NCBI RefSeq assembly: GCF_000422085.1
Contig: NC_021741.1
Location: 2,604,001-2,668,000, forward strand
Origin: Serratia liquefaciens ATCC 27592
Lineage (GTDB): Bacteria > Pseudomonadota > Gammaproteobacteria > Enterobacterales > Enterobacteriaceae
DNA: 64,000 nucleotides
Reading direction: 5' to 3'
A model generated the notes under the pieces. That model made no database searches, had not been told where the DNA came from, and worked only from the letters and a program-made list of their open reading frames with translations. The translations under genes and the position numbers were made by a program. Shown here piece after piece: positions 45,017 to 55,514 of this stretch. The first letter of the stretch is position 1. Every line of letters begins with the position of its first letter.

Positions 45017-45022
45017 AGTATA
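45017..45022 (-). promoter_or_regulatory. Likely -10 element of the mgtE transcript
   Basis: TATACT on the minus strand, about 30 bases upstream of the riboswitch. TTGCCC about 19 bases further upstream could be the -35 element, with rather long spacing. Confidence 0.4.
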
Positions 45023-45144
45023 GGCAGGGTTTTTAATCGATGGGCAAAAATCTGACTTGCCGTTGATGAAACATTTAGAAAAAACATTTTCGGTAAAAAT
45101 AATAAAATGTGGGACGGAACAATCCTAACCCACATTATTTACCG

Positions 45145-46767
45145 TCAATGCGCGAGGATATACACGTTTTTGTCGTACAACGGCCCCTGGCGGGTAAAGT
45201 CGATGCCTTTCACATAGGGTTTGACCAGCGTGGCGTTAGCCTCGTAGTACACCGGGGCCACCGGCGTATCCACCGCCAACACATCTTCTGCCTGCTGGAA
45301 GGCCTGCTGCACCTGTTCCGGGCTTTGCGCCGCGGTAGCCTGGTGCAGTAGCCGATCGTAATGCTCATTGGCATATTTGGCCGAGTTCTCGCTGCTGGTA
45401 GAGCGGAATACATTCAGGAAAGTGGAAGGATCGTTGTAATCCGCCAACCAACGGCTGAACGCCGCACTGTATTGACCGTTGTTGATATTGTCCAATACCA
45501 CCTTGCGCTCCTGATTTTGCAAAGTGACCTCTGCTCCCAGGTTCTTTTTCCACATCGCGCTAGCGGCGATCACTATTTTCTTGATGGTGGCGTCGTTGCT
45601 GTACAGCAGAGTGAAACGTAACGGATGCTGCGCGTTAAAACCGGCTTCCGCCAGCAGCTTTTTCGCTTGGGCAATGCGTTGCTCTTGCGACCACCCCGCC
45701 GCCACGCCAGGCTGTAAGGTAAAGCCACCGGCGCCGGTTGGGGTAAAGGTCCAGGCCGGCTGTTGACCATAGCCCAAGACCTTGCCGGCAATCACCTGTT
45801 TATCCAGCGCCAGATTCAGCGCCTGACGCACACGCACGTCGTTAAAGGGCGGCTGCCGGTTATTAAAGGCAAAGTAGCTGGTCGACAGCAGCGGATAAGT
45901 CACCAGTTGCTCATCGCCCAGGTTTTTTTTCAACTGTTGATATAACTCTGGCGGTGCGCTGTAACCCAGTTCGATCTCACCGGCGCGAAAACGCGCCACT
46001 TCCGGGAACCCTTGCAGCGGCAGGAATGTCACCTTATTGAGCACCGTGTGGGCGTTATCCCAATACTGGGTATTTCGCTCTAGGACCACTTTTTCATTCA
46101 CCACCCACTGCGCCAGTTTGAAAGCTCCGTTACCGACGAAGTTTTGCGGTTGGGTCCAGTTTTTGCCGTATTGCTCCACCACTTTCCGATTTACCGGCAG
46201 CACCGGAAAATGCACCAGCTGTTTAAGCAAATAGGAGTTAGGTTCAGCCAGCGTCACCTGCAGGGTATGGGCATCCAACGCTTTCACGCCCAGTTCGCTC
46301 GGCGGTTTGCCACCGGCGTTAATTTCCGCCGCATTCAATACATAGGCCGACGCCAGATAGCTGCCGTAGGGTGAAGCGGTTTTGGGATCGGTCAAGCGCC
46401 GCCAGCTAAAGACGAAGTCATCGGCGGTCACCGGATCGCCATTTGACCATTTCGCTTCTGGCCGCAGATGGAAGGTCCAGACAGTCCCCTTAGTTTCCCA
46501 CTTGGTGGCCAATGCGGGGATCACCTCGCCATTTTTTCCCACCCGCAGCAGCCCTTCAAACAGGTCATTGAAGATATAAAATTCCACGTTGCTTTCCGCC
46601 AGGTTCGGATCCAGCGTAGCCGGCTCGTAACCATTGGCCCGCACCAGCTCCTGTTTGGCGGCCAGTTGAACGCCCGCAGGCACCTCGGCGGCCTGCACCG
46701 CCACGCCAGCCTGCAAAGACAAGATGATTAGACCAGCCAATCCCTTAAGCTTGAATGAATATGTCAC
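45145..46767 (-). CDS. Periplasmic oligopeptide-binding protein (OppA/MppA family)
   Basis: A 540-residue SBP family 5 protein. I choose GTG at 46767 as start because AAGGGA lies 7 bases upstream and the product then begins with a typical signal peptide (TYSFKLKGLAGLIILSLQAG, cut after VQA); the frame is open 14 codons further back to an ATG with no site. Body motifs: ATLDPNLAES, FNDLFEGLL, WSNGDPVTADDFVFSWRRLTDP, FVGNGAFKL, FNNRQPPFNDVRVRQALNLALDK and DYNDPSTFLNVF match OppA. No permease or ATPase is adjacent, so it probably feeds an Opp system encoded elsewhere or acts like MppA. Confidence 0.9.
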   Translation of the reverse strand: MTYSFKLKGLAGLIILSLQAGVAVQAAEVPAGVQLAAKQELVRANGYEPATLDPNLAESNVEFYIFNDLFEGLLRVGKNGEVIPALATKWETKGTVWTFHLRPEAKWSNGDPVTADDFVFSWRRLTDPKTASPYGSYLASAYVLNAAEINAGGKPPSELGVKALDAHTLQVTLAEPNSYLLKQLVHFPVLPVNRKVVEQYGKNWTQPQNFVGNGAFKLAQWVVNEKVVLERNTQYWDNAHTVLNKVTFLPLQGFPEVARFRAGEIELGYSAPPELYQQLKKNLGDEQLVTYPLLSTSYFAFNNRQPPFNDVRVRQALNLALDKQVIAGKVLGYGQQPAWTFTPTGAGGFTLQPGVAAGWSQEQRIAQAKKLLAEAGFNAQHPLRFTLLYSNDATIKKIVIAASAMWKKNLGAEVTLQNQERKVVLDNINNGQYSAAFSRWLADYNDPSTFLNVFRSTSSENSAKYANEHYDRLLHQATAAQSPEQVQQAFQQAEDVLAVDTPVAPVYYEANATLVKPYVKGIDFTRQGPLYDKNVYILAH

Positions 46768-47207
46768 GTCGTTATCCCTTATTGGTGTTTTGTCGACGCC
46801 TATATTCATCGAAGCAGTTGAATAAATTAAATCATTAAACGCTATGACTCATAACCAAAATAACTGGAGTGAAACAACATGAATTTCTTTCATTATCAAA
46901 CTCCTACTCGCCATCCTGATGAGTCTGTTTTTCACCAGGACTGAAGCAATGTTAACGGCTACCCGGCCAACACTTAATGGCGATGGTTGAATGCATTAAA
47001 CGGCGTCACTCGTGGTTCTGAGGGCAGTTGCACCGACCGCGGAGATGACAGGCCAAACAGCGGGGTTATTGGTTTCATTTCACTGCCAATCGATTAACGC
47101 ATTATAAATACTGATGAATTAGCGAATAAAAGAATCAATAATACTCAAGCTTAATTTTTCCTTAAGACAAGATAATTAGTGAGCAATTTATAAAAATAAA
47201 TTAATAC

Positions 47208-47230
47208 GAATCGTTTTCACTATCATTATT
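47208..47230. promoter_or_regulatory. Probable Fur box of the sfu operon
   Basis: The minus-strand reading AATAAT-GATAGT-GAAAAC gives two good and one weak GATAAT-type hexamers. It lies 96 bases before sfuA. The other parts of the 558-base gap 46768-47325 show no gene. Confidence 0.55.
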
Positions 47231-47325
47231 AATGTTCTTATATACAATCAGGGCTGCCCGGCATTCGTCAGGCCTTATTCATTCGCTTTTCTTCTCTGCA
47301 CTCTCTCAATAAAAAGGATGACTGT

Positions 47326-48342
47326 ATGAAGCTGCGTTTCACTTCTCTCGGCCCCATTGCCCTGTTGGCGTCGTCCATGATGCTGGCGTTTTCCGCCAAT
47401 GCCGCATCTCAGGATGAAGGTATCGTTATTTATAACGCCCAGCATGAAAACCTGGTGAAATCCTGGGTGGACGGTTTTACCAAAGACACCGGCATTAAAG
47501 TGACCCTGCGTAATGGCGGCGACAGTGAGTTGGGTAATCAACTGGTGCAAGAAGGGAGTGCATCCCCCGCCGACGTTTTTCTGACGGAAAACTCCCCGGC
47601 GATGGTGTTGGTGGATAACGCCAAACTGTTTGCGCCCCTGGACGCCACTACCCTGGCCCAGGTTGAACCGCAGTACCGTCCACAGCATGGCCGTTGGATA
47701 GGCATTGCTGCCCGCTCAACGGTATTCGTCTACAACCCGGCTAAGTTGACCGAAGCGCAATTGCCGAAATCACTGCTGGATCTGGCCAAGCCGGAATGGA
47801 AAGGCCGCTGGGCAGCCTCACCTTCAGGTGCGGATTTCCAGGCGATCGTCAGCGCCTTGCTGGAGCTAAAAGGCGAGAAAGCCACCCTGGAATGGCTGAA
47901 AGCGATGAAAACCAACTTCACCGCTTACAAAGGCAACAGCACCGTGATGAAAGCGGTGAATGCCGGCCAAATCGACAGCGGTGTCATCTATCACTATTAT
48001 CCCTTTGTCGACGGTGCCAAGACCGGCGAGAACAGTAAAAATATCAAGCTCTACTACTTCAAACACCAGGATCCAGGTGCTTTTGTCAGCATCTCCGGTG
48101 GCGGCGTGTTGGCCTCAAGCAAACACCAGCAGCAGGCTCAGGCGTTCGTGAAGTGGATCACCGGTAAAAACGGCCAGGAGATCCTGCGTACCAACAATGC
48201 GTTCGAATATGCCGTGGGCGTTAACGCAGCCTCCAACCCGAAACTGGTACCGCTGAAAGAGCTGGACGCGCCTAAAGTTGACGCCTCCGCGCTGAACGGC
48301 AAAAAAGTCGTCGAATTGATGACCGAAGCCGGTTTGTTGTAA
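47326..48342 (+). CDS. sfuA: Ferric-iron periplasmic binding protein SfuA
   Basis: A 338-residue Fe3+-binding protein of the FbpA/SfuA group. It has a signal peptide (cut after SANA) and mature start [16 protein letters not shown]. The binding-site region [13 protein letters not shown] includes the paired tyrosines that hold ferric iron, and GISGGG-type segments follow. AAAAAGGA precedes the ATG. First gene of sfuABC, the siderophore-independent ferric uptake system first described in Serratia marcescens. Expected to be iron-repressed by the upstream Fur box. Confidence 0.93.
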   Translation: MKLRFTSLGPIALLASSMMLAFSANAASQDEGIVIYNAQHENLVKSWVDGFTKDTGIKVTLRNGGDSELGNQLVQEGSASPADVFLTENSPAMVLVDNAKLFAPLDATTLAQVEPQYRPQHGRWIGIAARSTVFVYNPAKLTEAQLPKSLLDLAKPEWKGRWAASPSGADFQAIVSALLELKGEKATLEWLKAMKTNFTAYKGNSTVMKAVNAGQIDSGVIYHYYPFVDGAKTGENSKNIKLYYFKHQDPGAFVSISGGGVLASSKHQQQAQAFVKWITGKNGQEILRTNNAFEYAVGVNAASNPKLVPLKELDAPKVDASALNGKKVVELMTEAGLL

Positions 48343-48376
48343 GCCAGTCTTGTCCGTAAAGAGAGCTTTTAACCCT

Positions 48377-49960
48377 ATGTCGAATATAGGTTTCAACGCT
48401 GCCGGTGCAGCGCCACGTTACGCTTCAGCCCGACGCCATCAGCGGCCGGGGTTGTTTATCGTGGCGGTCGCCATTTTACTCTCCCTGCTGGCACTGTTGC
48501 CGTTGGGGTTTGTCATTAGCGTGGCGTTTGAAACCGGTTGGCCGACGGTGAAAGCTCTGGTTTTTCGCCCCCGGGTGGCCGAACTGCTGCTTAATACTCT
48601 GTTGCTGGTGGTCTTCACACTGCCTATTTGTGCCGTTCTTGGGGTGGCATTGGCCTGGTTGACCGAGCGTACCACCTTGCCCGGACGGCGTATCTGGTCA
48701 CTGTTAGCAACCGCACCGCTGGCGGTGCCCGCCTTTGTGCAAAGCTACGCCTGGATAAGCCTGGTACCTTCGATGCATGGCTTGGGCGCAGGGGTCTTTA
48801 TTTCGGTCATTGCCTACTTCCCGTTTATTTACTTGCCGGCGGCCGCAGTACTGCGCCGGCTTGATCCCGGTATTGAAGACGTCGCCACTTCGCTGGGCAC
48901 CCGCCCGCTGGCGGTGTTTTTCCGCGTGGTATTGCCTCAGCTGAAATTGGCGATTTGGGGCGGTTCACTGTTGATCGCTTTGCATTTGCTGGCGGAATAC
49001 GGCCTGTATGCGATGATCCGCTTTGATACCTTCACCACCGCCATTTTCGATCAGTTCCAGTCCACTTTTAACGGCCCGGCGGCCAATATGCTGGCCGGGG
49101 TACTGGTGCTTTGCTGCCTGGTGCTGTTGCTGCTGGAAGCCGGCAGTCGAGGCCGAGCGCGCTATGCTCGCGTCGGTTCCGGCAGCGCCCGCAGCCAGAA
49201 CGCTTACCGTCTTGGGCCTGCCGCTACCCTGTTCGGCCTGCTACTGCCCTTGGTGCTCACCGCGCTGGCGCTGGGGGTGCCCTTTATCACGCTGGCCCGC
49301 TGGCTGACCTTGGGTGGATTTGAGGTCTGGCGCAATGCCGAACTGCTGCCAGCCCTGCTGCAAACGCTGTCACTGGCGGCCAGCGGAGCGCTGTTGATCA
49401 CCTTATGCGCCATCCCAATGGCCTGGCTTTCGGTACGCTATCCGGCACGACTGTATCGGATTTTGGAAGGCTGCAATTATGTCACCAGCTCGCTGCCCGG
49501 TATCGTCGTGGCGTTGGCGTTGGTCACCATCACCATTCACAGCTTCCGCCCAATTTATCAAACCGAAATTACCCTGCTGCTGGCCTATTTACTGATGTTT
49601 ATGCCGCGAGCCTTGATCAACCTGCGTGCCGGCATCGCTCAGGCACCGGTAGAGTTGGAAAATGTGGCGCGCAGCCTCGGCCGATCCCCGGCGCAGGCGC
49701 TGTGGAGTACCACGCTGCGACTGGCGGCTCCCGGCGCGGCCGCCGGTGCGGCACTGGTGTTTCTGGCCATCTCGAACGAATTGACTGCCACCCTGCTGCT
49801 GGCCCCCAACGGCACCCGCACGTTAGCTACCGCTTTCTGGGCGCTGACCAGCGAGATCGACTATGTGGCGGCGGCCCCTTACGCGCTGATTATGGTGGTG
49901 TTATCACTGCCACTGACCTGGCTTCTTTATTCTCAATCCAAACGCACGGCGGGATTATGA
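48377..49960 (+). CDS. sfuB: Ferric-iron ABC permease SfuB
   Basis: A 527-residue fused permease with two copies of the binding-protein-dependent transport domain and about twelve helices. Two EAA-like loops are visible: [25 protein letters not shown] and [25 protein letters not shown]. The ATG at 48377 has GAGAG about 10 bases upstream; a TTG nine codons earlier is less likely. It overlaps sfuC by ATGA. It passes ferric iron from SfuA through the inner membrane. Confidence 0.93.
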   Translation: MSNIGFNAAGAAPRYASARRHQRPGLFIVAVAILLSLLALLPLGFVISVAFETGWPTVKALVFRPRVAELLLNTLLLVVFTLPICAVLGVALAWLTERTTLPGRRIWSLLATAPLAVPAFVQSYAWISLVPSMHGLGAGVFISVIAYFPFIYLPAAAVLRRLDPGIEDVATSLGTRPLAVFFRVVLPQLKLAIWGGSLLIALHLLAEYGLYAMIRFDTFTTAIFDQFQSTFNGPAANMLAGVLVLCCLVLLLLEAGSRGRARYARVGSGSARSQNAYRLGPAATLFGLLLPLVLTALALGVPFITLARWLTLGGFEVWRNAELLPALLQTLSLAASGALLITLCAIPMAWLSVRYPARLYRILEGCNYVTSSLPGIVVALALVTITIHSFRPIYQTEITLLLAYLLMFMPRALINLRAGIAQAPVELENVARSLGRSPAQALWSTTLRLAAPGAAAGAALVFLAISNELTATLLLAPNGTRTLATAFWALTSEIDYVAAAPYALIMVVLSLPLTWLLYSQSKRTAGL

Positions 49961-50994
49961 GCACGCTTGAACTACAAGGCATCGGCAAGTCCTATAACGC
50001 GATCAAGGTGCTGGAGCATGTTGATTTGCAGGTGGCCCCAGGCAGCCGCACCGCGATTGTCGGCCCTTCCGGCTCGGGGAAAACCACCCTGCTGCGCATC
50101 ATCGCCGGCTTCGAAATACCGGACAGCGGTCGGGTGATGTTGCAGGGCCATTCGATGGACAATGGCAGCGGCTGGGTGCCGGCGCACCTGCGGGGCATTG
50201 GTTTTGTCCCGCAAGATGGCGCGCTGTTTCCGCACTTCACCGTGGCCGGCAATATCGGTTTTGGCCTGAAGGGCAGCAAGCGCGACAAGCAGCTGCGTAT
50301 AGATGCGCTGATGGACATGGTGGCGCTGGATCGTCGCCTGGGTGCACTGTGGCCCCACGAACTTTCTGGCGGGCAACAGCAACGCGTGGCGTTGGCCCGG
50401 GCACTCTCCCAGCAGCCGAAATTGATGTTGCTGGATGAACCCTTCTCCGCGCTGGATACCGGCTTGCGTGCCGCGACCCGCAAAGCGGTGGCAGAGCTGC
50501 TGGCCGAAGCCAAAGTGGCGTCTATTTTGGTGACCCACGATCAGACTGAAGCGTTGTCGTTTGCCGATCAGGTAGCGGTGATGCGCAATGGCCGTCTGGC
50601 ACAGGTTGGGCCGCCGCAGGATCTTTATCTACGACCGGTCGACGAACCCACCGCCACATTTTTAGGTGAGACGCTGGTGCTCTCCGCCGATCTGGAACAG
50701 GGTTGGGCCCAGTGCGCGTTGGGGCGGATTGCCGTGGACGACTGTAGACGCCGTGGGCCTGCCCGCATCATGCTGCGGCCGGAGCAAATCCAAATCAGTC
50801 AGTCCGAGTCGCAACACTCCAGCCAGGCGGTAGTGACCCACATCGATTTCGCCGGTTTTGTCTCCACCCTGAATTTGCGTATGGCCAACAACGACGCCAC
50901 GATTGAACTTAAAACCGTCAGCCGCGAAGGCCTTCGCGCCGGTACCCTGGTCAATCTGAATATCATCGGTCAGGCACATATTTTTGCCGGGTAA
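49957..50994 (+). CDS. sfuC: Ferric-iron ABC ATPase SfuC
   Basis: A 345-residue ATPase with Walker [10 protein letters not shown], signature LSGGQQQR, Walker [14 protein letters not shown]-loop [14 protein letters not shown] and a C-terminal TOBE-like domain ([10 protein letters not shown]). The start overlaps the sfuB stop codon. The frame is open much further upstream inside sfuB (to 49405), which is chance. It powers SfuAB. Confidence 0.94.
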   Translation: MSTLELQGIGKSYNAIKVLEHVDLQVAPGSRTAIVGPSGSGKTTLLRIIAGFEIPDSGRVMLQGHSMDNGSGWVPAHLRGIGFVPQDGALFPHFTVAGNIGFGLKGSKRDKQLRIDALMDMVALDRRLGALWPHELSGGQQQRVALARALSQQPKLMLLDEPFSALDTGLRAATRKAVAELLAEAKVASILVTHDQTEALSFADQVAVMRNGRLAQVGPPQDLYLRPVDEPTATFLGETLVLSADLEQGWAQCALGRIAVDDCRRRGPARIMLRPEQIQISQSESQHSSQAVVTHIDFAGFVSTLNLRMANNDATIELKTVSREGLRAGTLVNLNIIGQAHIFAG

Positions 50995-51013
50995 TGCCTC
51001 CCACTCAGTCAAA

Positions 51014-51038
51014 CCGGTGCCTGCAGAACAGGCATCGG
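51014..51038. terminator. Hairpin after sfuC
   Basis: CCGGTGCCTG-CAGAA-CAGGCATCGG, a 10-bp stem with one G-T pair, 19 bases after the sfuC stop. There is no T-run, so its terminator role is tentative. Confidence 0.45.
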
Positions 51039-51229
51039 TATCCCCCGAACCTGGCCTTCGCGTTGCAGTACTCTGGCGTCTCACTCAACTCGCTCAACGA
51101 TAAAACCTATCGCAGCCATCGTTGAGTAAAAACCCTTTCATCAACTACGATTAGTTTGTGACCGGTGCAAGCATTCACCCGTCCGGAGATAACCCACAGA
51201 GGATTATCATAATTATTCATGCTGCTTAA

Positions 51230-51252
51230 AGCCGCCCTTCTTTGATGCGGCT
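51230..51252 (+). promoter_or_regulatory. Small hairpin before the second EF-G gene
   Basis: AGCCGC (51230-51235) pairs with GCGGCT (51247-51252) just before the AAGAAAGG ribosome site. It could act as a weak attenuator. An eight-codon frame (51219-51245, MLLKAALL) overlaps it but its ribosome site is badly spaced. Confidence 0.3.
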
Positions 51253-51266
51253 AAGAAAGGTTAATT

Positions 51267-53372
51267 ATGTCACGTACTACCCCCCTCGAACGCTACCGCA
51301 ATATCGGCATCTCGGCGCATATCGATGCCGGCAAAACCACCACCACCGAGCGGATTCTGTTTTACACCGGGGTCAGTCACAAGCTGGGCGAAGTGCACGA
51401 CGGCGCCGCCACCATGGACTGGATGGCGCAGGAGCAGGAACGCGGCATTACCATTACTTCGGCGGCGACGACCTGTTTCTGGAACGGCATGCAGCATAAT
51501 TATCCGCAGCACCGCATCAATATTATCGACACCCCCGGGCACGTAGACTTTACCATTGAGGTCGAACGTTCGATGCGCGTGCTCGATGGCGCGGTCATGG
51601 TCTACGACTCGGTGGGTGGCGTACAGCCACAGTCGGAAACCGTCTGGCGCCAGGCCAATAAATACAAGGTGCCGCGGCTGGCGTTCGTCAACAAAATGGA
51701 CCGCGTGGGCGCTGACTTTTTCCGCGTGCGCAAAATGATGATCGAGCGCCTTAAGGCCAATCCGGTACCGATCGTCATACCCATTGGTGCCGAAGACCAC
51801 TTCACCGGCGTGGTGGACTTGGTGACCATGAAAGCAATCCTGTGGGACGAAGCAACCCAGGGGATGAGTTTCAGCTTTGAAGAGATCCCGGCGGAACTGC
51901 GTGAATCGGCACAGGAATGGCGGGATAAAATGGTCGAAGCTGCCGCCGAAGGCTCGGAGGAGCTGATGGACAAGTACCTTAATCAGGTACCGCTAAGCGA
52001 AGAAGAGATCGTTCGCGGCCTGCGCCTGCGCACCGTGGCCGGCGAAATTCAGCCGATGCTGTGCGGTTCCGCATTCCGCAACAAAGGGGTGCAACGCATG
52101 CTGGACGCGGTGATTGAGCTGATGCCCTCGCCGCTTGACGTTCCACCGATGGAAGGCCACGACGAGCGCGACAATATCGTGATCCGCCGCGCGTCTGACG
52201 ATGAAAAGTTCTCGGCGCTGGCATTCAAGCTGATGACCGATCCCTTCGTCGGCCAATTGACCTTTGTGCGAGTTTATTCCGGCGTATTGGCCAAAGGCAG
52301 CAGCGTATACAACCCGGTGAAGGGGAAGAAAGAACGTATTGGCCGCATCGTGCAAATGCACGCCAACGATCGTAAAGATGTCGAAGAGCTGCACACCGGT
52401 GACATCGCCGCCTGCGTGGGGCTAAAAGATGTTACCACCGGCGACACCCTGTGCGATCCCAACGCGATTATCACGCTGGAGAAAATGGTGTTCCCGGAAC
52501 CGGTCATCGCTCAGGCGATTGAGCCGAAAACCAAAGCCGATCAGGAGAAGATGGGCATCGCGCTGCAACGCCTTTCCTCAGAGGATCCGTCATTTCGCGT
52601 GCGTACCGACGAAGAGTCGGGCCAGACCATTATTTACGGCATGGGCGAACTGCATTTGGAAATTATCGTCGACCGCATGCGGCGTGAATTTGGCGTGGCG
52701 ACCACCACCGGCAAACCGCAGGTGTCCTACCGCGAAACTATCCGCAAGCGCGTGACCGACGTGGAAGGCAAGTTCGTGCGCCAGTCCGGCGGTAAAGGCC
52801 AGTACGGCCACGTGGTATTGACGGTGGAACCCAATGAGCCGGGCAAGGGCTTTGAATTTTTCGATGAAATCAAAGGCGGCGTGATCCCGGGCGAATTTAT
52901 CCCGGCGGTGAGAAAAGGCGTGCTGGAAGCCTTGAATAACGGCGTGCTGGCTGGCTATCAGGTGGTCGATGTCAAAGTGCACCTGACCTTTGGCTCTTAC
53001 CACGACGTCGACTCCTCGGAGCAGGCGTTCCGTATGGCGGCCATCTTCGGTTTTAAAGAGGCCTGCCGTCAGGCGGATCCGGTGATCCTCGAACCCATTA
53101 TGTCGGTAGAGGTAGAAACGCCCGAAGATTACGCCGGCAGCGTGATGGGCGATCTGTCGTCACGGCGCGGACTGGTGCAAGGGATGGAAGATATTCCGGG
53201 CGGCGGCGGCAAGGAGATTCATGCCAAGGTGCCGCTGTCGGAGATGTTTGGCTATTCCACCACCTTGCGCTCGATGTCGCAGGGGCGCGCCACCTACACC
53301 ATGGAGTTCAGCCACTACGCCGAAGCCCCGCGCAATGTGGCCGAAGAGATCATTCACCACAGCAAAAAGTAA
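51267..53372 (+). CDS. fusA: Elongation factor G paralogue
   Basis: A 701-residue full-length EF-G: G1 [14 protein letters not shown], switch region [10 protein letters not shown]3 [19 protein letters not shown]4 NKMDR, then domains II-V with GGKGQYGHV and [25 protein letters not shown] precedes the ATG. Its sequence differs clearly from the enterobacterial str-operon EF-G as I recall it (for instance YDSVGGVQ in place of YCAVGGVQ). It is also not next to rpsL, rpsG or tuf. So it is a second EF-G, perhaps a specialised one for ribosome recycling or stress, or acquired. Gene symbol given for family only (fusA2 would suit). Confidence 0.9.
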   Translation: MSRTTPLERYRNIGISAHIDAGKTTTTERILFYTGVSHKLGEVHDGAATMDWMAQEQERGITITSAATTCFWNGMQHNYPQHRINIIDTPGHVDFTIEVERSMRVLDGAVMVYDSVGGVQPQSETVWRQANKYKVPRLAFVNKMDRVGADFFRVRKMMIERLKANPVPIVIPIGAEDHFTGVVDLVTMKAILWDEATQGMSFSFEEIPAELRESAQEWRDKMVEAAAEGSEELMDKYLNQVPLSEEEIVRGLRLRTVAGEIQPMLCGSAFRNKGVQRMLDAVIELMPSPLDVPPMEGHDERDNIVIRRASDDEKFSALAFKLMTDPFVGQLTFVRVYSGVLAKGSSVYNPVKGKKERIGRIVQMHANDRKDVEELHTGDIAACVGLKDVTTGDTLCDPNAIITLEKMVFPEPVIAQAIEPKTKADQEKMGIALQRLSSEDPSFRVRTDEESGQTIIYGMGELHLEIIVDRMRREFGVATTTGKPQVSYRETIRKRVTDVEGKFVRQSGGKGQYGHVVLTVEPNEPGKGFEFFDEIKGGVIPGEFIPAVRKGVLEALNNGVLAGYQVVDVKVHLTFGSYHDVDSSEQAFRMAAIFGFKEACRQADPVILEPIMSVEVETPEDYAGSVMGDLSSRRGLVQGMEDIPGGGGKEIHAKVPLSEMFGYSTTLRSMSQGRATYTMEFSHYAEAPRNVAEEIIHHSKK

Positions 53373-53379
53373 ACTTACC

Positions 53380-53402
53380 GCCTGCCGCGCTCTGCGGCAG
53401 GC
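53380..53402. terminator. Bidirectional hairpin between EF-G and EamA genes
   Basis: GCCTGCCGC-GCTCT-GCGGCAGGC, perfect 9-bp stem between two convergent stop codons. There is no long T-run on either side. Confidence 0.6.
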
Positions 53403-53403
53403 A

Positions 53404-54369
53404 TTACTCCTTGGCCCCAATACTGACCACCACCGGCTGTGGCTTAATCCGCATCGCAGACACCACTCCCACGATCAGGCAGGCAATACCGCCCAACGTC
53501 AGCAGCGGTGGCCAGGCCTGGCGCAGCATAAAGGTGTAAGCCAACCCCGCCAGAATTTCGAAGACGATCAGCGGCCCGACCAACACCGTCGGCAGGCGCT
53601 GACTCGCCTCATTCCAGCACAATGCGCCAATCCACGAACACAACATGCCAATGGCAATCATCAACGGGACAAATACTTCAGGCCTGGGTCCGAAAGGCAA
53701 TGCAAACTCCGGCTGGGTAAAAGCCAATTGACCGCAAACCACCACGTAACCGATCAGTGCCAGCGGCAGCGTCACCAGCCCCTGAGCCGTTGCCCAGGTC
53801 GCGGACCTTTGCCCCGGGTTCTCCCGCAGCCAGCGGGCATTACGCAATGGGAACCAGGTCCAGCACGCCACCGCCAACACCGCCAGACCCAAGCCGCTGG
53901 TATAACGCCAGACGTCAACCGGGGCCGTATTGCCCTGCAGTTCGGCAACGTTGACCAATGCCAGACCGCAGGCAATCAGCACCAGCGCCGGTGTCAGTTT
54001 ACGCCAGGAAAGTCGGCCATCGTGCTGGCTGTAAAACAGGTTGGCGGTCACCGAAATGACCACCGGCAGCGTACCGATAATCATGGTAGAAACCGGCGCG
54101 CCAGTACGTTGAATGGCACTCGCCAGGCACAGGTAATACAGCAGGTTGCCAATCGCCGTTAGCTTTAACGCCTCCAGCCAATCGTGACGATGTAACTTTT
54201 TCAAACGATGACGATCAAACCACGCCAACGGCAAGGCAATCAGCCCAAAGGCCAGATAACGCCCGGTCGACTGCAACGCCGCCGGGTATTCAGGGATTAA
54301 CACCGGGCCGACAAAAATCAGCCCCCACATCAGCCCGGCAGACAAGGCAAATAACACGCCGACAAACAT
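53404..54369 (-). CDS. DMT superfamily transporter (EamA type)
   Basis: A 321-residue inner-membrane protein with about ten helices and two EamA repeats (residues about 5-140 and 155-305), typical of drug/metabolite exporters. GATGGAG precedes the ATG at 54369, 10 codons into the open frame. Visible parts: FALSAGLMWGLIFVGPVLIP, LYYLCLASAIQRTGAPVSTMIIGTLPVVI and LCWNEASQRLPTVLVGPLIVFEILAG. It lies downstream of an AraC regulator on the same strand, which may control it. Confidence 0.88.
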   Translation of the reverse strand: MFVGVLFALSAGLMWGLIFVGPVLIPEYPAALQSTGRYLAFGLIALPLAWFDRHRLKKLHRHDWLEALKLTAIGNLLYYLCLASAIQRTGAPVSTMIIGTLPVVISVTANLFYSQHDGRLSWRKLTPALVLIACGLALVNVAELQGNTAPVDVWRYTSGLGLAVLAVACWTWFPLRNARWLRENPGQRSATWATAQGLVTLPLALIGYVVVCGQLAFTQPEFALPFGPRPEVFVPLMIAIGMLCSWIGALCWNEASQRLPTVLVGPLIVFEILAGLAYTFMLRQAWPPLLTLGGIACLIVGVVSAMRIKPQPVVVSIGAKE

Positions 54370-54473
54370 AATGACTCCATCAACAACCGGGTACAGCAAT
54401 GCGAACCCGTGATTAAATACTTAGAGTCAGCCTAACGAGCTCGGGCGGGAAAATATTGTAGCAGGTTGCTGTT

Positions 54474-55301
54474 TTAGCGGTTGGTGACCTGTTTCTGGTA
54501 GCGCACTGGCGTGACACCGTAACGATTGGCAAAGGCGCGCGTCAAATGCGCCTGATCGGTCAACCCCGCCGCTGCCGCCACCTGGGCCGCGGGCATACCG
54601 CGCCCCAGCATCAGTTTGGCCTGTGACAGACGGATCGCCATCAGCATCTGTTGGGGGGATACGTGATATTGGGCTTTGAATTTACGCAGGAAATGATATG
54701 GGCTGAGCGAAACCAGCGCCGCTAACTGCTCCAGCGTAATGACAGAGGCAAAGTTATCGTGCAGGTAGCTTTTGACGATATCAAAACGGTGCGCCGCCTC
54801 TGCCTTCAACGGACGTGCCGCCTGAATGTGTGGGCGGAAAATGGCAATGACCTGCATCAGCAAGTCGTCGATGGTCAAGGGATCTTTGGCTTGCCACAGC
54901 GCGGCCAGGGTGGCGGACAATCGCTGCGCCGCCAATGGATCCTCGCGTACCGCTTCGGTAAACCAGAACCCCTGCTCACCCGACAGCAATTCCAGCGTGT
55001 CCGGCTCCAGATACAGCATCCGGTAATTCCAGCCGCCGGCGGTTTCCGCCTCGCCGGTGTGCAACTCGTCCGGGTTCATCAATACCAACGAACCCGGCGC
55101 CGCCAAATGTTGCGCGCCACGGTAGCGGAAACGTTCAGCGCCAAAATCGACGGTGCCAATGGCGAATGCATTGTGCGTGTGCGGCTCAAAAACATAGCGC
55201 TCTATATGGGCGTGATAAAGCTCAACGCCCGACACCTGCGGCAAATGCCGAAACTGCGCGCTGTCTTTTTCAAAGGGAAACTGTTGTGGAACACCCTGCA
55301 C
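54474..55301 (-). CDS. AraC family transcriptional regulator
   Basis: A 275-residue regulator: N-terminal cupin-like sensor (ELYHAHIERYVFEPHTHNAFAIGTV, PGSLVLMNPDELHTGEA) and two C-terminal helix-turn-helix motifs (LEQLAALVSLSPYHFLRKFKAQYHVSPQQ and AAAAGLTDQAHLTRAFANRYGVTPVRY). The GTG at 55301 is preceded by AGGGTGG. It belongs to the group that often controls LysE/EamA-type exporters; the EamA gene starts 104 bases downstream on the same strand. Confidence 0.86.
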   Translation of the reverse strand: MQGVPQQFPFEKDSAQFRHLPQVSGVELYHAHIERYVFEPHTHNAFAIGTVDFGAERFRYRGAQHLAAPGSLVLMNPDELHTGEAETAGGWNYRMLYLEPDTLELLSGEQGFWFTEAVREDPLAAQRLSATLAALWQAKDPLTIDDLLMQVIAIFRPHIQAARPLKAEAAHRFDIVKSYLHDNFASVITLEQLAALVSLSPYHFLRKFKAQYHVSPQQMLMAIRLSQAKLMLGRGMPAAQVAAAAGLTDQAHLTRAFANRYGVTPVRYQKQVTNR

Positions 55302-55514
55302 CTTGCCACCCTGCTTCTATTTCGCTGGTGCCGATATGATAGTCAACGCGGCAGGTTTTGAGTAGTGCGTAACGCGGTTCTCTGGACGCTGGTACTCATT
55401 CAGCGTAGGGTATTTTACTCAGCGCCCGGCGTCAGCAAGCCGGCACCGGCGTCTTGATTATCCCGCCGCAGAACGGGAAACCCGTTTTTAACCCCTTGAA
55501 AGTAAGAGGCAACA

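Noticed and set aside
49405..49956. Upstream extension of sfuC
   Set aside because: The extension overlaps sfuB in another frame; the ATGA overlap start at 49957 and homology define the real start.
51219..51245. Eight-codon leader peptide before the second EF-G gene
   Set aside because: The nearest AGAGGA is about 15 bases from the ATG, too far for good initiation; only the hairpin is kept as weak evidence.
53221..54162. 313-residue plus-strand frame after the EF-G gene
   Set aside because: It begins inside the EF-G gene and runs antisense through the EamA transporter gene; composition (Gln, His, Arg and Pro rich) is that of a shadow frame.
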